A stretch of 62,790 nt of DNA from Flavobacteriales bacterium (lineage in GTDB: Bacteria > Bacteroidota > Bacteroidia > Flavobacteriales_D > Sanyastnellaceae): the NCBI GenBank assembly GCA_030729695.1, contig JANQWV010000050.1, forward strand, positions 1 through 62,790, in the 5' to 3' direction. A program made the position numbers and the translations under genes. Below are positions 30,121-41,654 of the stretch, one piece after another. Below the pieces are notes generated by a model. The model worked only from the letters and a program-made list of their open reading frames with translations. It did not search any database and was not told the DNA's origin. Every line of letters starts with the position of its first letter. Positions within the stretch are counted from its first letter, which is position 1.

Positions 30121-30720
30121 TTGATTTCAATATCAGACAACAACGCTGATTACACAGCGGCACAGATTATTCGGAAGCAAGGCGTTTGTATTCTTCCAAC
30201 AGATACAGTTTATGCTTTTGCTTGTGCGTTGTCAGATAAAAAGGCAATAGAGAAAATGGCTCAATTGAAAGGCGTGCGTTTAGACAACGCGCGCTTTTCT
30301 ATTGTTTGCAACGACCTTTCTCACTTGGCTACGTTTACAAAGCCCATTTCAACGCCGTATTATCGCGCATTGAAAAGGCATACCCCAGGCATGTTCACTT
30401 TTTTGTTGGAAGCAAGCAGTCTGGTTCCCAAACTTTTTACTTCACGCAGAACCACCATTGGTCTTCGTGTTCCCGATCACGATTTCCTTCAACGCGTGCT
30501 CACCCAATTGGGTGAACCCCTTGTGGTGTCGAGTGTTCACCGCAAAGAAAATGCTCAAGACTATCCGCTAGAAGCCATCGACTTCGAAGAAGATTGGTCG
30601 AACGATGTGGCTGAAATTTTCTTTGAAGACACTTCGAAAATGTTACTCTCTACGGTCGTAGATTTTTCTGGTTTGAATCCGGTCGTGGCTCGCCAGGGTG
30701 CAGGGGAGTGGAATCCCTGA
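30121..30720 (+). CDS. Sua5/YciO/YrdC-family protein (YciO-like)
   Basis: A 199-residue YrdC-domain protein. PTDTVYAFACAL (about 26-37) is the nucleotide/bicarbonate-site motif, followed by KRHTPGMFTFLLEAS and TIGLRVPDH. The missing C-terminal Sua5 domain and the sequence pattern place it with YciO rather than the essential threonylcarbamoyl-AMP synthase, but this is not certain. It has no ATG near the start; a TTG 2 nt after the transaldolase stop is the best candidate, suggesting translational coupling. Confidence 0.82.
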   Translation: MISISDNNADYTAAQIIRKQGVCILPTDTVYAFACALSDKKAIEKMAQLKGVRLDNARFSIVCNDLSHLATFTKPISTPYYRALKRHTPGMFTFLLEASSLVPKLFTSRRTTIGLRVPDHDFLQRVLTQLGEPLVVSSVHRKENAQDYPLEAIDFEEDWSNDVAEIFFEDTSKMLLSTVVDFSGLNPVVARQGAGEWNP

Positions 30721-30815
30721 ACAATATCCATAAACAATTGCTCGTTCGCAAGTTTCAGAATTAGCCCATTCTCACGAAGGTGGTCTTGGTAATTTCACAT
30801 TGACAAATTGTGACT

Positions 30816-33800
30816 ATGAGAAAAATTGCACTGGGTTTTGTTTTACTGGTTTTGAGCGCCACATCTGTGTTTGCTCAAAAGTCTTACGAAAAAGTTGTGC
30901 CCGAGCGAATCTATCGCGAAGCACTGAATCTTTTCGAAAATGAAAAATTCGTTCCGGCAAAAGAGTCGTTCGAAAAGTATCTTTCATTAACCTCGGGTAA
31001 CGACGGCTATCGCGCAGATGCCGAGTATTACCAAGGTCTTTGCGCTATGAACTTGTTTCATCCAGATGCGGAATACTTGCTCACCACCTTCGTAAGAAAC
31101 CATCCCGATTCACACTGGTGTCAGAGTGTGTATTTGGAATTGGCGAACTTCAAGTACAAGAGTAAATCGTACAAACAATCACTCGAGTGGTTCAATAAAG
31201 TTGAAGAGAAACAATTGCTTGCTGAAGAGCGTCCTTCGTTTTATTACAAGAGAGGTTTTGTAAATTTCGATCAAAAGAAATATTCAGATGCGCGTGTAGA
31301 TTTCGCGAAAGTGAAAGACGGAGATTCAGAGTATGCTCCGGCTGCAACCTACTACTACGCTTACTTGGCCTACACGAACAAAGATTACCAAGTTGCATTG
31401 GAATCTTTTTTAAAGTTGAAGGAAGACAAAGATTTCAAGGCAGTTGTTCCTTACTTCATTTCACAGATTTATTATGTGCAGAAGCGTTTCGATGAGTTGT
31501 TGGCCTATGCGCCACCTTTGATTAACGCGGAAGAAAACGTAAAGAACAACTATCCGAATGCGAATGAAGAAATTGCGCACCTCATCGGAGACGCCTATTT
31601 CATTCAAGAAAAATACAAAGAGGCTTTGCCTTATTTAGAGAAGTATCACATGTCGCCAACGGCGAAGCCTTCGGTGGAAGATTACTACCAATTGGGTTTT
31701 TGCTACTACCGCAACGGCAACTTCGAACGCGCGGTAGATGCGTATTCACACTGCACGAAGGAAGACTCTCCAACTTCGCAATTGGCGAACTACAACATTG
31801 GAGATTGCTATTTGAAATTGGAGAAAAAGGAATATGCCCGCACGGCTTTTGAAGCCGCATCCAAGCAAACGCATAACATCGATGTGCAAGAAGATGCGTT
31901 ATTCAACTACGCGAAATTGGCTTTCGAACTTTCGTACAACCCTTTCCACGAAGCCATTTCAGCTTTCGAAGGGTACTTGGAAAAATATCCGAACTCTGCA
32001 CGTCACGACGAAGCTTACGAGTTCTTGTTGAATGTGTATTTGAAAACAAGAAACTACGAGCGCGCCTTGACTTCATTGGATAAAATGAAGGTGAAAGACA
32101 TTCGTGCGAAAACGTCTTATCAGATTGTTGCCTTCAACCGTGGTGTTGAGTTGTACCAAGCGGAAAGCTTTGCAAAGTCGGAAGAGTTCTTTACGAAATC
32201 GTTGGAGTATCCTGTGAACACGTATCTCATGGCACAGGCGAAGTATTGGATGGGAGAGATCAACTACCGTCAGAATAAATATCCAAAAGCGAAAGAATAC
32301 TATCAAGCATGTATCGCAGAGCCTGCAGCATTCAATTCGGAGTATTATGCCTTGGCAAACTACAGCTTGGGATACACCTATTTCAAATTGGGTGTGGCGC
32401 AAAAAGACTACGATGCTTCGAAGCCATACTATGCTAATGCGAATACGGCTTTCAGAAAATTCGTTGATTCGAAAGAAGCTGACGATGTAAAGAAAGGCGA
32501 TGCGTATTTGAGAATTGGAGATTGCTTCTTCGTTTCGAAAAGTTACAAGCAAGCCATAGAGAGCTATTCAAAAGGAAGTCCAGCACAAAAAGATTACATC
32601 CTTTTTCAAAAAGCACTTTGTGAAGGATATGAAGGGAACAATTCCGGGAAAATTAATTTGCTGAAGTCATTAGTAGATTCAGAAAGTAATTCGAAGTTCA
32701 AGGTAGATGCGGCTTTCGAGTTGGGAACGACCTACTTGAGTGAAGGGAAAAACTCAGAGGCAAAGACCGTGTTCCTTCAGTTAATGGCAGACGAGCCTAC
32801 TTCGAACTACACTAGAAGAATTTTGGTGAACCTGTGTTTGATTTATCGCAACGAAGAAAACGACGCGAAGGTGAAGTCTACTTGGAACACACTGTACGCT
32901 AACTACGGAAACGATAAGATTATTCTAGATGCTTTGGAAATTGTGAAACCCGTCTTAATCGACGATGTTGAATTCCAAAATCAGATTACGCGTTTAACCG
33001 TTGCAGATGTGAGTGCTTTGGAAATTGAGGAAGGCGTCTTCACCAAGGCTTCTGCCCCTGCTTATGCGGGTGAGTGTGCAAAGGCCAAAGGAAAACTTGA
33101 GTCTTATTTGAATCAGTATCCAAATGCCGTTCACGCAGCTGAAGCGAATTTCTTGTTGGCCGATTGCTTCAAGAATGAAGGCAACAAAGAATCAGCAATT
33201 ACATATTACGAGCGCGTGATCGCCTTGCCATTCTCTGACTTCACGGAAGAAGCGTTGAATAACGCCGCAGATATTCGCCTACAGCAAGGCGAGTATGCCA
33301 ATGCAATTGGACACTTGTTGAAAATTGAAAGCGCTGCTGTTTCGAAGAAGAGCGTGGAAGATGCGCAAATGGCCTTGCTTGTTGCCTACTACAGCATTGA
33401 AGAAATGGGATTGGCGCGCGAATACGCAGATAAGGTTATTGCAGATGCGTCAGCGAATGCAGACAACCGCGCGAAAGCATATCTCTGGAGAGCGCGCATG
33501 AAGATGAAAGAAGAAGAGTTTGCAAGCGCTTTAGTCGATTATACCGAAGTGGCCAAACGCGGCGGAGAAGGGGCAGCAGAGGCGGCCTTCCAGAATGCCT
33601 TTGTTGAATACAAGTTGAATGAATTGGATAAGGCGGAAAAATCAATTTTCAAGTTGATTGAAAAGTATTCGTCATTCGAAAAATGGAAGTTTGAAGCCAT
33701 CTTACTTCTATCAGATGTCTATGTTGCGAAGCCAGATTATTACCAAGCGAGAAAGACCTTGGATGCGGTTATTTCCAAAGCGAAAAATCCTGAAATCTTA

Positions 33801-33923
33801 GCGCGTGCCGAACAGAAGAAACGGGACTTAGAAGAGTTGGAAAATCCAAAGCCAAGAGCCGTAGAGATTCCTATTGATAACACAGATGAGAATATTCAAA
33901 ACGATGAGTTCCATGAAGAATAA
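30816..33923 (+). CDS. large exported tetratricopeptide-repeat protein
   Basis: A 1035-residue protein. A signal peptide (1-21, ending VFA-Q) is followed by some 20 TPR/Sel1-like helical repeats over almost the whole length, with frequent YY, A-x-F and E-x-Y-L-x-KYP spacing, and a short charged C-terminus. It probably acts as a periplasmic or outer-membrane scaffold. Its 3' end overlaps the start of an outer-membrane barrel gene by 11 bp, and I recall similar TPR/barrel gene pairs in other Bacteroidota, so they likely work together. ATG at 30816 is preferred to a GTG two codons earlier. Confidence 0.85.
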   Translation: MRKIALGFVLLVLSATSVFAQKSYEKVVPERIYREALNLFENEKFVPAKESFEKYLSLTSGNDGYRADAEYYQGLCAMNLFHPDAEYLLTTFVRNHPDSHWCQSVYLELANFKYKSKSYKQSLEWFNKVEEKQLLAEERPSFYYKRGFVNFDQKKYSDARVDFAKVKDGDSEYAPAATYYYAYLAYTNKDYQVALESFLKLKEDKDFKAVVPYFISQIYYVQKRFDELLAYAPPLINAEENVKNNYPNANEEIAHLIGDAYFIQEKYKEALPYLEKYHMSPTAKPSVEDYYQLGFCYYRNGNFERAVDAYSHCTKEDSPTSQLANYNIGDCYLKLEKKEYARTAFEAASKQTHNIDVQEDALFNYAKLAFELSYNPFHEAISAFEGYLEKYPNSARHDEAYEFLLNVYLKTRNYERALTSLDKMKVKDIRAKTSYQIVAFNRGVELYQAESFAKSEEFFTKSLEYPVNTYLMAQAKYWMGEINYRQNKYPKAKEYYQACIAEPAAFNSEYYALANYSLGYTYFKLGVAQKDYDASKPYYANANTAFRKFVDSKEADDVKKGDAYLRIGDCFFVSKSYKQAIESYSKGSPAQKDYILFQKALCEGYEGNNSGKINLLKSLVDSESNSKFKVDAAFELGTTYLSEGKNSEAKTVFLQLMADEPTSNYTRRILVNLCLIYRNEENDAKVKSTWNTLYANYGNDKIILDALEIVKPVLIDDVEFQNQITRLTVADVSALEIEEGVFTKASAPAYAGECAKAKGKLESYLNQYPNAVHAAEANFLLADCFKNEGNKESAITYYERVIALPFSDFTEEALNNAADIRLQQGEYANAIGHLLKIESAAVSKKSVEDAQMALLVAYYSIEEMGLAREYADKVIADASANADNRAKAYLWRARMKMKEEEFASALVDYTEVAKRGGEGAAEAAFQNAFVEYKLNELDKAEKSIFKLIEKYSSFEKWKFEAILLLSDVYVAKPDYYQARKTLDAVISKAKNPEILARAEQKKRDLEELENPKPRAVEIPIDNTDENIQNDEFHEE

Positions 33924-35670
33924 ATTGAAGACTATATTATTGGCTGTAATGCTCGTTACAGCTGCTGCACCTGCGATAGCGCAGGTCGACAGTGTGCTCA
34001 TTCAGAGTGCGCAGTTTGTGGGTGATTTGAATATTTTCTTGCGCGATGCGAATAAAATTTCGAATCAACCTTTCGTTATTGAAACAGAAACAAACGCGTC
34101 TTTGTTGAAGTACAACATGCTTCCAACCAGACAGATTTCGTTCACCCAACCTGCAACCATTTTGTCGTCGAATTTTCCAATGGAAAAGAAGTTAAAGAAG
34201 CTTCAAAACGGATGGGTAGATGTTTCTTTCGGAAGTTATGTTACGCCGAAGATTGATGCGTATTACACCGACGGTAGATCGAAGAAGGGAGATTGGGGTG
34301 TTCGTTACGGACATCAAAGCGCGAACTCGAATTTCGAGGTGCTTTCTGGTGCGGATCTTCCAACGACATTCAGTGAAAACAATGCAACGCTTTGGGGAAA
34401 GAGATTCTACAAGAAGACCGTTGCAGATGCAAAGATTAATTGGAACAGAAATGTGACCAATTGGTACGGAATAGACTCTTCGCAGTTGAGTTATTTCCCG
34501 GATTTTGCGAGTTTGAAACAGACCATGAATGTTTACAGCGGAAACTTTGGAATTCGCACCTTCGACAGAGATAGCAATGATTTAAATTGGTGGGGAAAGG
34601 CGGGATATCGCATGGCTTCAGACGCCTTTAATTCTAATGAACACTTTGTAGATGTGAGCGGTGGAGCAAGCAAATTGGTGAAGACTGAAGTGTTTAGCGG
34701 TGAATTTGGAATGACTTACAATCAGTTTAATTCAACCGGATTGGATTGGTCTCCAGATGCTGCAAATACCTGGGGTGAAGGTGATTCATTAAGAACCATG
34801 CGTTCGTTCGATAACGCCATTGTTCGCTTCATTCCTTCAGCTTATACGGTATACAAAGATCTTCGTGTGAAGATTGGAATGGGCTTGTATATGCAATCGC
34901 GCGGCGAGCAGCGTGGACATTTCTATCCGCAAGCGGAAGTGAGTTACAGCATTCTCGAAGGTATGTTCGTTCCATATGCCGGAATTAAAGGTTCGTTGGC
35001 TCCAACAACCTATTACGGCTTATACAATCAGAATCCATTTGTTGTTGTGCAACCACAACTGCTCAATCAAAATAACAAAATGCAGTTGTATGGAGGTGTG
35101 AACGGTTCTATCTCACGTCGCGTGAACTACAGTGTTGGTGGTGAATTGAATAAGATTGATAATTTCGCTTTCTTCGTGAACGATAGCTTGTTTTCAAGAG
35201 GGAACATGCAAGGTGTCGTTTATGACAACTTGCGCGTAGCGAAAATAAAAGGAGAGGTAGAGGTTTTAGGTGGAAAGAAATGGAACGCGAAAGTTGGCGG
35301 ATCGTATTCTTACTTCGAAACAGATCAGCAATACGCTTGGCAGTTACCGAACCTTCAGTTTTCGGCAGAGGCTTCGTATAACCTGAATTCGAAGTTCAAA
35401 TTTAACTTCCAGGGAATATACTTCGGAGAGCGCTGGGCGAAGTCAGTATTGCCTGTTACTGGCAATGATGCTCAGTTGCAATTAGACGAGTCATATGTCT
35501 ACAAAATGAAGGCGTTCGTGGACGTTAATTTGCGCACGACTTACACCTACAATGAGCGTCTTTCGGCATATATTCAATTCAACAATATCTTGTCTCAGAA
35601 GTACACGATTTATAGCGGAATTCCAAGTCAGCGCTTCTTCACGGCGTTGGGAGCTTCTTATTCATTCTAG
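33913..35670 (+). CDS. outer-membrane beta-barrel protein
   Basis: A 585-residue protein with a signal peptide (1-23, ending AIA-Q) and, from about residue 90 to the end, many alternating amphipathic strands rich in Tyr, Asn and Gly (for example WGVRYGHQSAN, GKAGYRMASDAF) ending in an aromatic residue (GASYSF), as expected for a BamA substrate. It looks like a TonB-dependent-receptor-type barrel but has no plug domain or TonB box. It is cotranscribed with the TPR gene. A second ATG lies three codons upstream (33904). A strong terminator follows. Confidence 0.8.
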   Translation: MKNKLKTILLAVMLVTAAAPAIAQVDSVLIQSAQFVGDLNIFLRDANKISNQPFVIETETNASLLKYNMLPTRQISFTQPATILSSNFPMEKKLKKLQNGWVDVSFGSYVTPKIDAYYTDGRSKKGDWGVRYGHQSANSNFEVLSGADLPTTFSENNATLWGKRFYKKTVADAKINWNRNVTNWYGIDSSQLSYFPDFASLKQTMNVYSGNFGIRTFDRDSNDLNWWGKAGYRMASDAFNSNEHFVDVSGGASKLVKTEVFSGEFGMTYNQFNSTGLDWSPDAANTWGEGDSLRTMRSFDNAIVRFIPSAYTVYKDLRVKIGMGLYMQSRGEQRGHFYPQAEVSYSILEGMFVPYAGIKGSLAPTTYYGLYNQNPFVVVQPQLLNQNNKMQLYGGVNGSISRRVNYSVGGELNKIDNFAFFVNDSLFSRGNMQGVVYDNLRVAKIKGEVEVLGGKKWNAKVGGSYSYFETDQQYAWQLPNLQFSAEASYNLNSKFKFNFQGIYFGERWAKSVLPVTGNDAQLQLDESYVYKMKAFVDVNLRTTYTYNERLSAYIQFNNILSQKYTIYSGIPSQRFFTALGASYSF

Positions 35671-35704
35671 AGTAGCTTTTTGTTAACGAAATGTTCATAA
35701 AACC

Positions 35705-35729
35705 ACGGGGGCTTCGGCCCCCGTTTTTT
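35705..35729 (+). terminator. intrinsic terminator after the TPR/barrel operon
   Basis: An 8-bp GC-rich stem (ACGGGGGC / GCCCCCGT) with a TTCG tetraloop followed by TTTTTT, 34 bp after the stop. Confidence 0.92.
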
Positions 35730-35750
35730 GCTACGGCAATGGGCCTTGCG

Positions 35751-35758
35751 TAACTTTG
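35751..35758 (+). promoter_or_regulatory. predicted -7 box of gyrB
   Basis: TAACTTTG matches TAnnTTTG and lies just past the upstream terminator. It predicts a leader of about 75 nt before gyrB. Confidence 0.4.
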
Positions 35759-35824
35759 GGGACCTTGAAAAAATGGGCTCGCCCTTTCCTTCAATTTGAA
35801 TAAAAAAAGTTAGATAATTAATAG

Positions 35825-37798
<1,974 letters not shown>

Positions 37799-37841
37799 CG
37801 ACACTCTCTCTGCTTTGCCGCAGAGCAGGGTAACCTGCAAG

Positions 37842-37870
37842 AATAAGGGCCTCCGATGGAGGCCCTTATT
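37842..37870. terminator. intrinsic terminator after gyrB
   Basis: A 13-bp perfect stem (37842-37854 with 37858-37870, core AGGGCCTCC) with a GAT loop, then TATTTC. It sits between gyrB and the convergent MazG-like gene and can serve both strands. A weaker stem CTCTGC/GCAGAG (37808-37825) precedes it. Confidence 0.85.
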
Positions 37871-37888
37871 TATTTCAACGAAGTTGAA

Positions 37889-38221
37889 TTACTTCAATTT
37901 CTCATTGTTCAAATGTCGCGTGGCATCGCGCTCGGTTTTCTTTGCCATGTTTTTTTCGAAGGCTTCTTGTAAATTGATGCCTGTCTGATTTGCGAGGCAA
38001 ATCAGAACGAAAAGAACATCGGCCATTTCATCGCCGAGGTCTTTGGCTTTGTCGCTTTCTTTTTCGCTTTGCTCGCCGTATCGGCGGGCAATGATGCGAG
38101 CGACCTCACCAACTTCTTCGGTTAGCATAGCCATGTTGGTGAGCTCGCTGAAATAACGAACGCCAACAGTTTTAATCCATTCGTCTACTTGCGCTTGTAG
38201 CGCATTCAAATCTTTTTCCAT
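37889..38221 (-). CDS. MazG-like nucleotide pyrophosphohydrolase
   Basis: A 110-residue all-helical all-alpha NTP pyrophosphatase. The metal-binding motifs are TEEVGEVARI (about 33-42) and DLGDEMADVLFVL (about 61-73). It probably hydrolyses non-canonical or excess (d)NTPs. The start overlaps the stop of the sugar transporter by one base (TAATG), an odd coupling with no evident logic. Confidence 0.9.
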   Translation of the reverse strand: MEKDLNALQAQVDEWIKTVGVRYFSELTNMAMLTEEVGEVARIIARRYGEQSEKESDKAKDLGDEMADVLFVLICLANQTGINLQEAFEKNMAKKTERDATRHLNNEKLK

Positions 38222-39642
38222 TAATGACCTCCAGCCATTTCACCAATTTGAATGTTTTGCTTTTTCAAAATTCCTTTCACGCGGTAAGCGTAGAAAGCCA
38301 AGTAAGCAAAACATGCAACGCCTACGAAGTAAGAATATTGAATGCCTAACACAGCGTCATCAGACAACGCGCCTTGTGCTACTGAAACAAATCCACCGCC
38401 CATAATCATCATGATCAATAAGCTCGACCCTGTATTTGTTCTGCTTCCCAATCCTGCAATACCTAATGTGAAAATACATGGCCACAATGTGCTGCAGAAC
38501 AATCCAACAGACATGAAAGCAAATACGCTAATCATTCCAGTTGCAAAAATTCCAACCAACAATGCTGCAATTCCAAGAAGCGAATACATCAACAATTGCT
38601 TAATCGGATTTCCTTCACTGATTTTATCCGCAGCAATAAGCACGAGCACTAAACCTAAATACGGATAGAAATCATTCACCGCGTGACCAGCAATGGCGTT
38701 CACAGTCATGAAAATTCCAAATGCAGCGAACGGAAGTATAACATTCAATTTGCTTTTCAACGATTGTGAAATATTGAATGATCCTGCAGCACTGGTCCAA
38801 CGTCCAATCATTAAACTCGCCCAGAACAAAGAAACAAACGGAGCAATAGCGCTCTCTTCGGTTCCCAATTTTTGCTTCATGAATTCAGGAAGGTTACTTG
38901 CAGTAGAAACTTCAACACCCACATACAAGAAGATTGCAAGCATACCCATTGACAATTGTGGGTATTTCAAGATAGAAAGCAAGCTCGCATTATCGTTGTC
39001 AGATTTTACCGTTTCAATTTTATCTGGAACAGAAGAGAACTTAAACATCACTGCTGCTAAAACGAAAGCAGCTCCTAAAATCAAATAAGGAATTTGAACT
39101 GCTTTTAAATCTAACGTCGTTGGTCCAGATCCAATTCCACCAAAGATTGCAAAAGAAACAATAACAGGTCCTATCGTTGTTCCAACGTTGTTGATACCAC
39201 CAGCCAAGCTCAAACGTTGATTTCCTGTAGAAGGATCACCCATTTGAATAGCCAATGGGTTCGCTGCAATTTGCTGAAGCGAAAATCCTAATCCAACTAT
39301 GAACAATCCTGAAATAAGCAACTCGAAAGAAGCCGTGTTCGAAGCGGGAATGAACAACAAAGTTCCGCATGCGGAAATTAAGAGTCCAAGCGCCAATCCG
39401 TTTCTATAACCCAACGAATTCAAAATATCGCGCTTCATGATAGCTGAAATAGCGAAGTACAAAAGCGATCCTACCGTATAGGCTACATAGAAAGCAAAAG
39501 AGATTAACTGTGATTGCATTTGCGAAAGATTCAACGCTTTCTTGAATACGGGAATTAAGATGTCGTTACTTGCCGCAACGAATCCCCAGAAAAAGAAAAT
39601 CGAGATTAAGGTTGCCAATGCGCCTTTAGGTGCTTTTTGCAT
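38221..39642 (-). CDS. sugar MFS transporter (FHS / FucP-NagP type)
   Basis: A 473-residue transporter with 12 helices. It opens with the FHS-type ISIFFFWGFVAASNDIL motif and has SFAFYVAYTVGS and QQIAANPLAIQMGDPS, all typical of glucose/galactose, fucose or GlcNAc symporters of this family. The sugar cannot be named. The extended MazG-like gene follows. A TTGTACAA palindrome (39683-39690) lies upstream of its start as a possible operator. Confidence 0.92.
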   Translation of the reverse strand: MQKAPKGALATLISIFFFWGFVAASNDILIPVFKKALNLSQMQSQLISFAFYVAYTVGSLLYFAISAIMKRDILNSLGYRNGLALGLLISACGTLLFIPASNTASFELLISGLFIVGLGFSLQQIAANPLAIQMGDPSTGNQRLSLAGGINNVGTTIGPVIVSFAIFGGIGSGPTTLDLKAVQIPYLILGAAFVLAAVMFKFSSVPDKIETVKSDNDNASLLSILKYPQLSMGMLAIFLYVGVEVSTASNLPEFMKQKLGTEESAIAPFVSLFWASLMIGRWTSAAGSFNISQSLKSKLNVILPFAAFGIFMTVNAIAGHAVNDFYPYLGLVLVLIAADKISEGNPIKQLLMYSLLGIAALLVGIFATGMISVFAFMSVGLFCSTLWPCIFTLGIAGLGSRTNTGSSLLIMMIMGGGFVSVAQGALSDDAVLGIQYSYFVGVACFAYLAFYAYRVKGILKKQNIQIGEMAGGH

Positions 39643-39708
39643 GTTGTTTTGGTTTAAGGTTTAGACTGCAATATAATAATGTAACTTGTACAATAAGTAG
39701 AACATGTG

Positions 39709-41199
39709 TTATTTCTTGCTCTTCCGAATAGTCTCTTCCCACTTCTGTTGAATGCCTTCAGCAGGAAGCGGCGTGTACTCAAATTGAAGGATGCCTTTGA
39801 AGTTGGTTTGTAACGCGCAAGGAACGCTTGCAATGCGTAATTCCTGAATCAATTTGAAGTCGTTTCCACCATACAAGACTTCAATGCCGTCAAGCTTGAA
39901 GAGAGCAATGGTCTTTTGAAAGGACTCGAAATTGTCGTGCATGCCAATGACCACAATGCGAAAATCATTTTTGTATTTGGAAGCTAGATGGTTCAAGAGC
40001 GCAAGATCGCGTTGACTCGATTTACTTTCATTGAAGAAATACAAGTACATGTTTCGATCGCAATGCTCTGTGAATTTCCATTTATCGTTATTCGAATTAA
40101 TCAAAGTGAAGTCTGGTAACAGACTGTTTTTTTTCAATCCGGAAAACTCAATCTCACAAGCCTTCGCCAACGACTTGCTCGTTTCGAATTTACTTGTGCT
40201 CTGCAAAATCCCAAGAAGCTTTTTCATGAGCGCAGGACTGTGCGCTCGCGTGTAATAGTTTTTGCGTAACGCAGAAATAAGTATGAGCTCTTCAACTTGC
40301 GGATAGTGTGTGCTATCTGGATTAAGGTAATGAATAATAGGAGCCGAAGAAGTAGCGGTTTCAAGCAGGAGGGTAAAGGCTTGTGCATCGCGTGTATTCA
40401 AAGAGGGATTTAAGTAGTTGGAAGAAACCAGTTCGAGCCACTTCACAAAAGCCGGATTTTTAATATCAATGTGTAATGATATTTTCTCAAGCGCAACCGG
40501 ATAGTTTGTCAACGCTCGAAGCGAAGCAATTTCAAAAAAGAAGTAGTCCAATAAAAACGGGTCTTTTTTGAAATAGTCTCCGAATTTTAAATTCATCTTA
40601 TTCTCCAACGCCTCTATTTGCGTTTGGAAATTCACATTCGCTGCAGCAAATTCGGAAGAGTCATTCTTCGAATTGAATTTCACCAAATCCGATTTAGGAT
40701 TAATCTCTTGCATGCGCGAAGTAGCCGCCTTGTTTTGCTGCGAATTAAGCAACATGTAATTGAAGGAATTGTCGCTAAGAAATTCAGCGATCGCTGAATT
40801 AATCTCGCCAACAATCGCGTTTGTGCGTTCACTACTTGTGTTATCAATCTTCGCCTCCCAACTGCGAATTAAGCCGTTTTGCGTAAGCGTGGTATCAACA
40901 GAAAGAAATTCAACGGCATAGGTTTGCTTCGGATTCACCCACAAAGAGGTCTGCGCGTTGCTCGTGCACAAGAAAAGATTCTCTCGTTGCTTAATCGGAA
41001 TTTTCAATTCGAACTCTCCTTTCGCATTCGCTGTTGTCTGGGCAACAATGTTTAAATTTTGAGTCAACGCATCTGTCGTAAAACACGCATACACTTTGTT
41101 GTTCGATGCAACAGCACCAGAACCCTTAATGGTCACATCTTGACCAAAAAGCAAGGAGTTAACGAATAGAAAGAATGCTAACGAAATGTGCTTCATCAT
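39709..41199 (-). CDS. exported thioredoxin-fold protein without the CxxC
   Basis: A 496-residue protein. A signal peptide (1-19) is followed by a DUF4369-like beta domain (about 20-110), a long helical middle (about 120-340) and a thioredoxin-like C-terminal domain (about 355-490). The strand before the redox loop reads YLYFFNES, and the position where TlpA proteins have WCxxC has only Ser, Lys and Gln, so it cannot act as a thiol oxidoreductase. The CNxx-type cysteines elsewhere do not form a CxxC. A sister gene at 44503 keeps its CSHC. Its ATG overlaps the coaD stop by 4 bp. Confidence 0.75.
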   Translation of the reverse strand: MMKHISLAFFLFVNSLLFGQDVTIKGSGAVASNNKVYACFTTDALTQNLNIVAQTTANAKGEFELKIPIKQRENLFLCTSNAQTSLWVNPKQTYAVEFLSVDTTLTQNGLIRSWEAKIDNTSSERTNAIVGEINSAIAEFLSDNSFNYMLLNSQQNKAATSRMQEINPKSDLVKFNSKNDSSEFAAANVNFQTQIEALENKMNLKFGDYFKKDPFLLDYFFFEIASLRALTNYPVALEKISLHIDIKNPAFVKWLELVSSNYLNPSLNTRDAQAFTLLLETATSSAPIIHYLNPDSTHYPQVEELILISALRKNYYTRAHSPALMKKLLGILQSTSKFETSKSLAKACEIEFSGLKKNSLLPDFTLINSNNDKWKFTEHCDRNMYLYFFNESKSSQRDLALLNHLASKYKNDFRIVVIGMHDNFESFQKTIALFKLDGIEVLYGGNDFKLIQELRIASVPCALQTNFKGILQFEYTPLPAEGIQQKWEETIRKSKK

Positions 41200-41654
41200 A
41201 ACTGAATTCCTTTTGGAAGGAACGAAGAAATGTCGCCGTTATTTTTATAGATCTCACGAAGCACCGTGCTTTGAACATGACAGAGTTCGGGAGCAGTCAC
41301 AAGTAAGATTGTTTCAATGCCATCTGAAATGGCTTTGTTCATGTTCGCAATGGTGCTCTCGTATTCGAAGTCAGTACTGTTGCGCAATCCGCGAAGCAAA
41401 TACTTTGCGCCAATCGATTTGCAGAACTCAACGGTTAATCCCTCGTAGGTTGTAACACGAATATTTGCATGACCAGCAAACGTTTTTTCAACGAAGGCCA
41501 ATCGTTGCTCCAACGAGAACAAATAGTTCTTTGTGGTATTCACACCTATAGCCACAACCACCTCATCAAACATCGCTGCGCCGCGAAGCACAATGTCTTC
41601 ATGTCCTGTTGTTATCGGGTCGAACGATCCTGGAAATACTGCGATGCGTTTCAT
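41196..41654 (-). CDS. coaD: phosphopantetheine adenylyltransferase
   Basis: Fourth step of coenzyme A synthesis. The 152 residues carry the nucleotidyltransferase motifs FPGSFDPITTGHEDI (8-22 approx.), LRGLRNSTDFEYE and the ISS-x-LP-type motif DISSFLPKGI near the C-terminus. Size is normal. It overlaps rsmD by 4 bp (ATGA) upstream and the thioredoxin-fold gene downstream. Confidence 0.96.
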   Translation of the reverse strand: MKRIAVFPGSFDPITTGHEDIVLRGAAMFDEVVVAIGVNTTKNYLFSLEQRLAFVEKTFAGHANIRVTTYEGLTVEFCKSIGAKYLLRGLRNSTDFEYESTIANMNKAISDGIETILLVTAPELCHVQSTVLREIYKNNGDISSFLPKGIQL

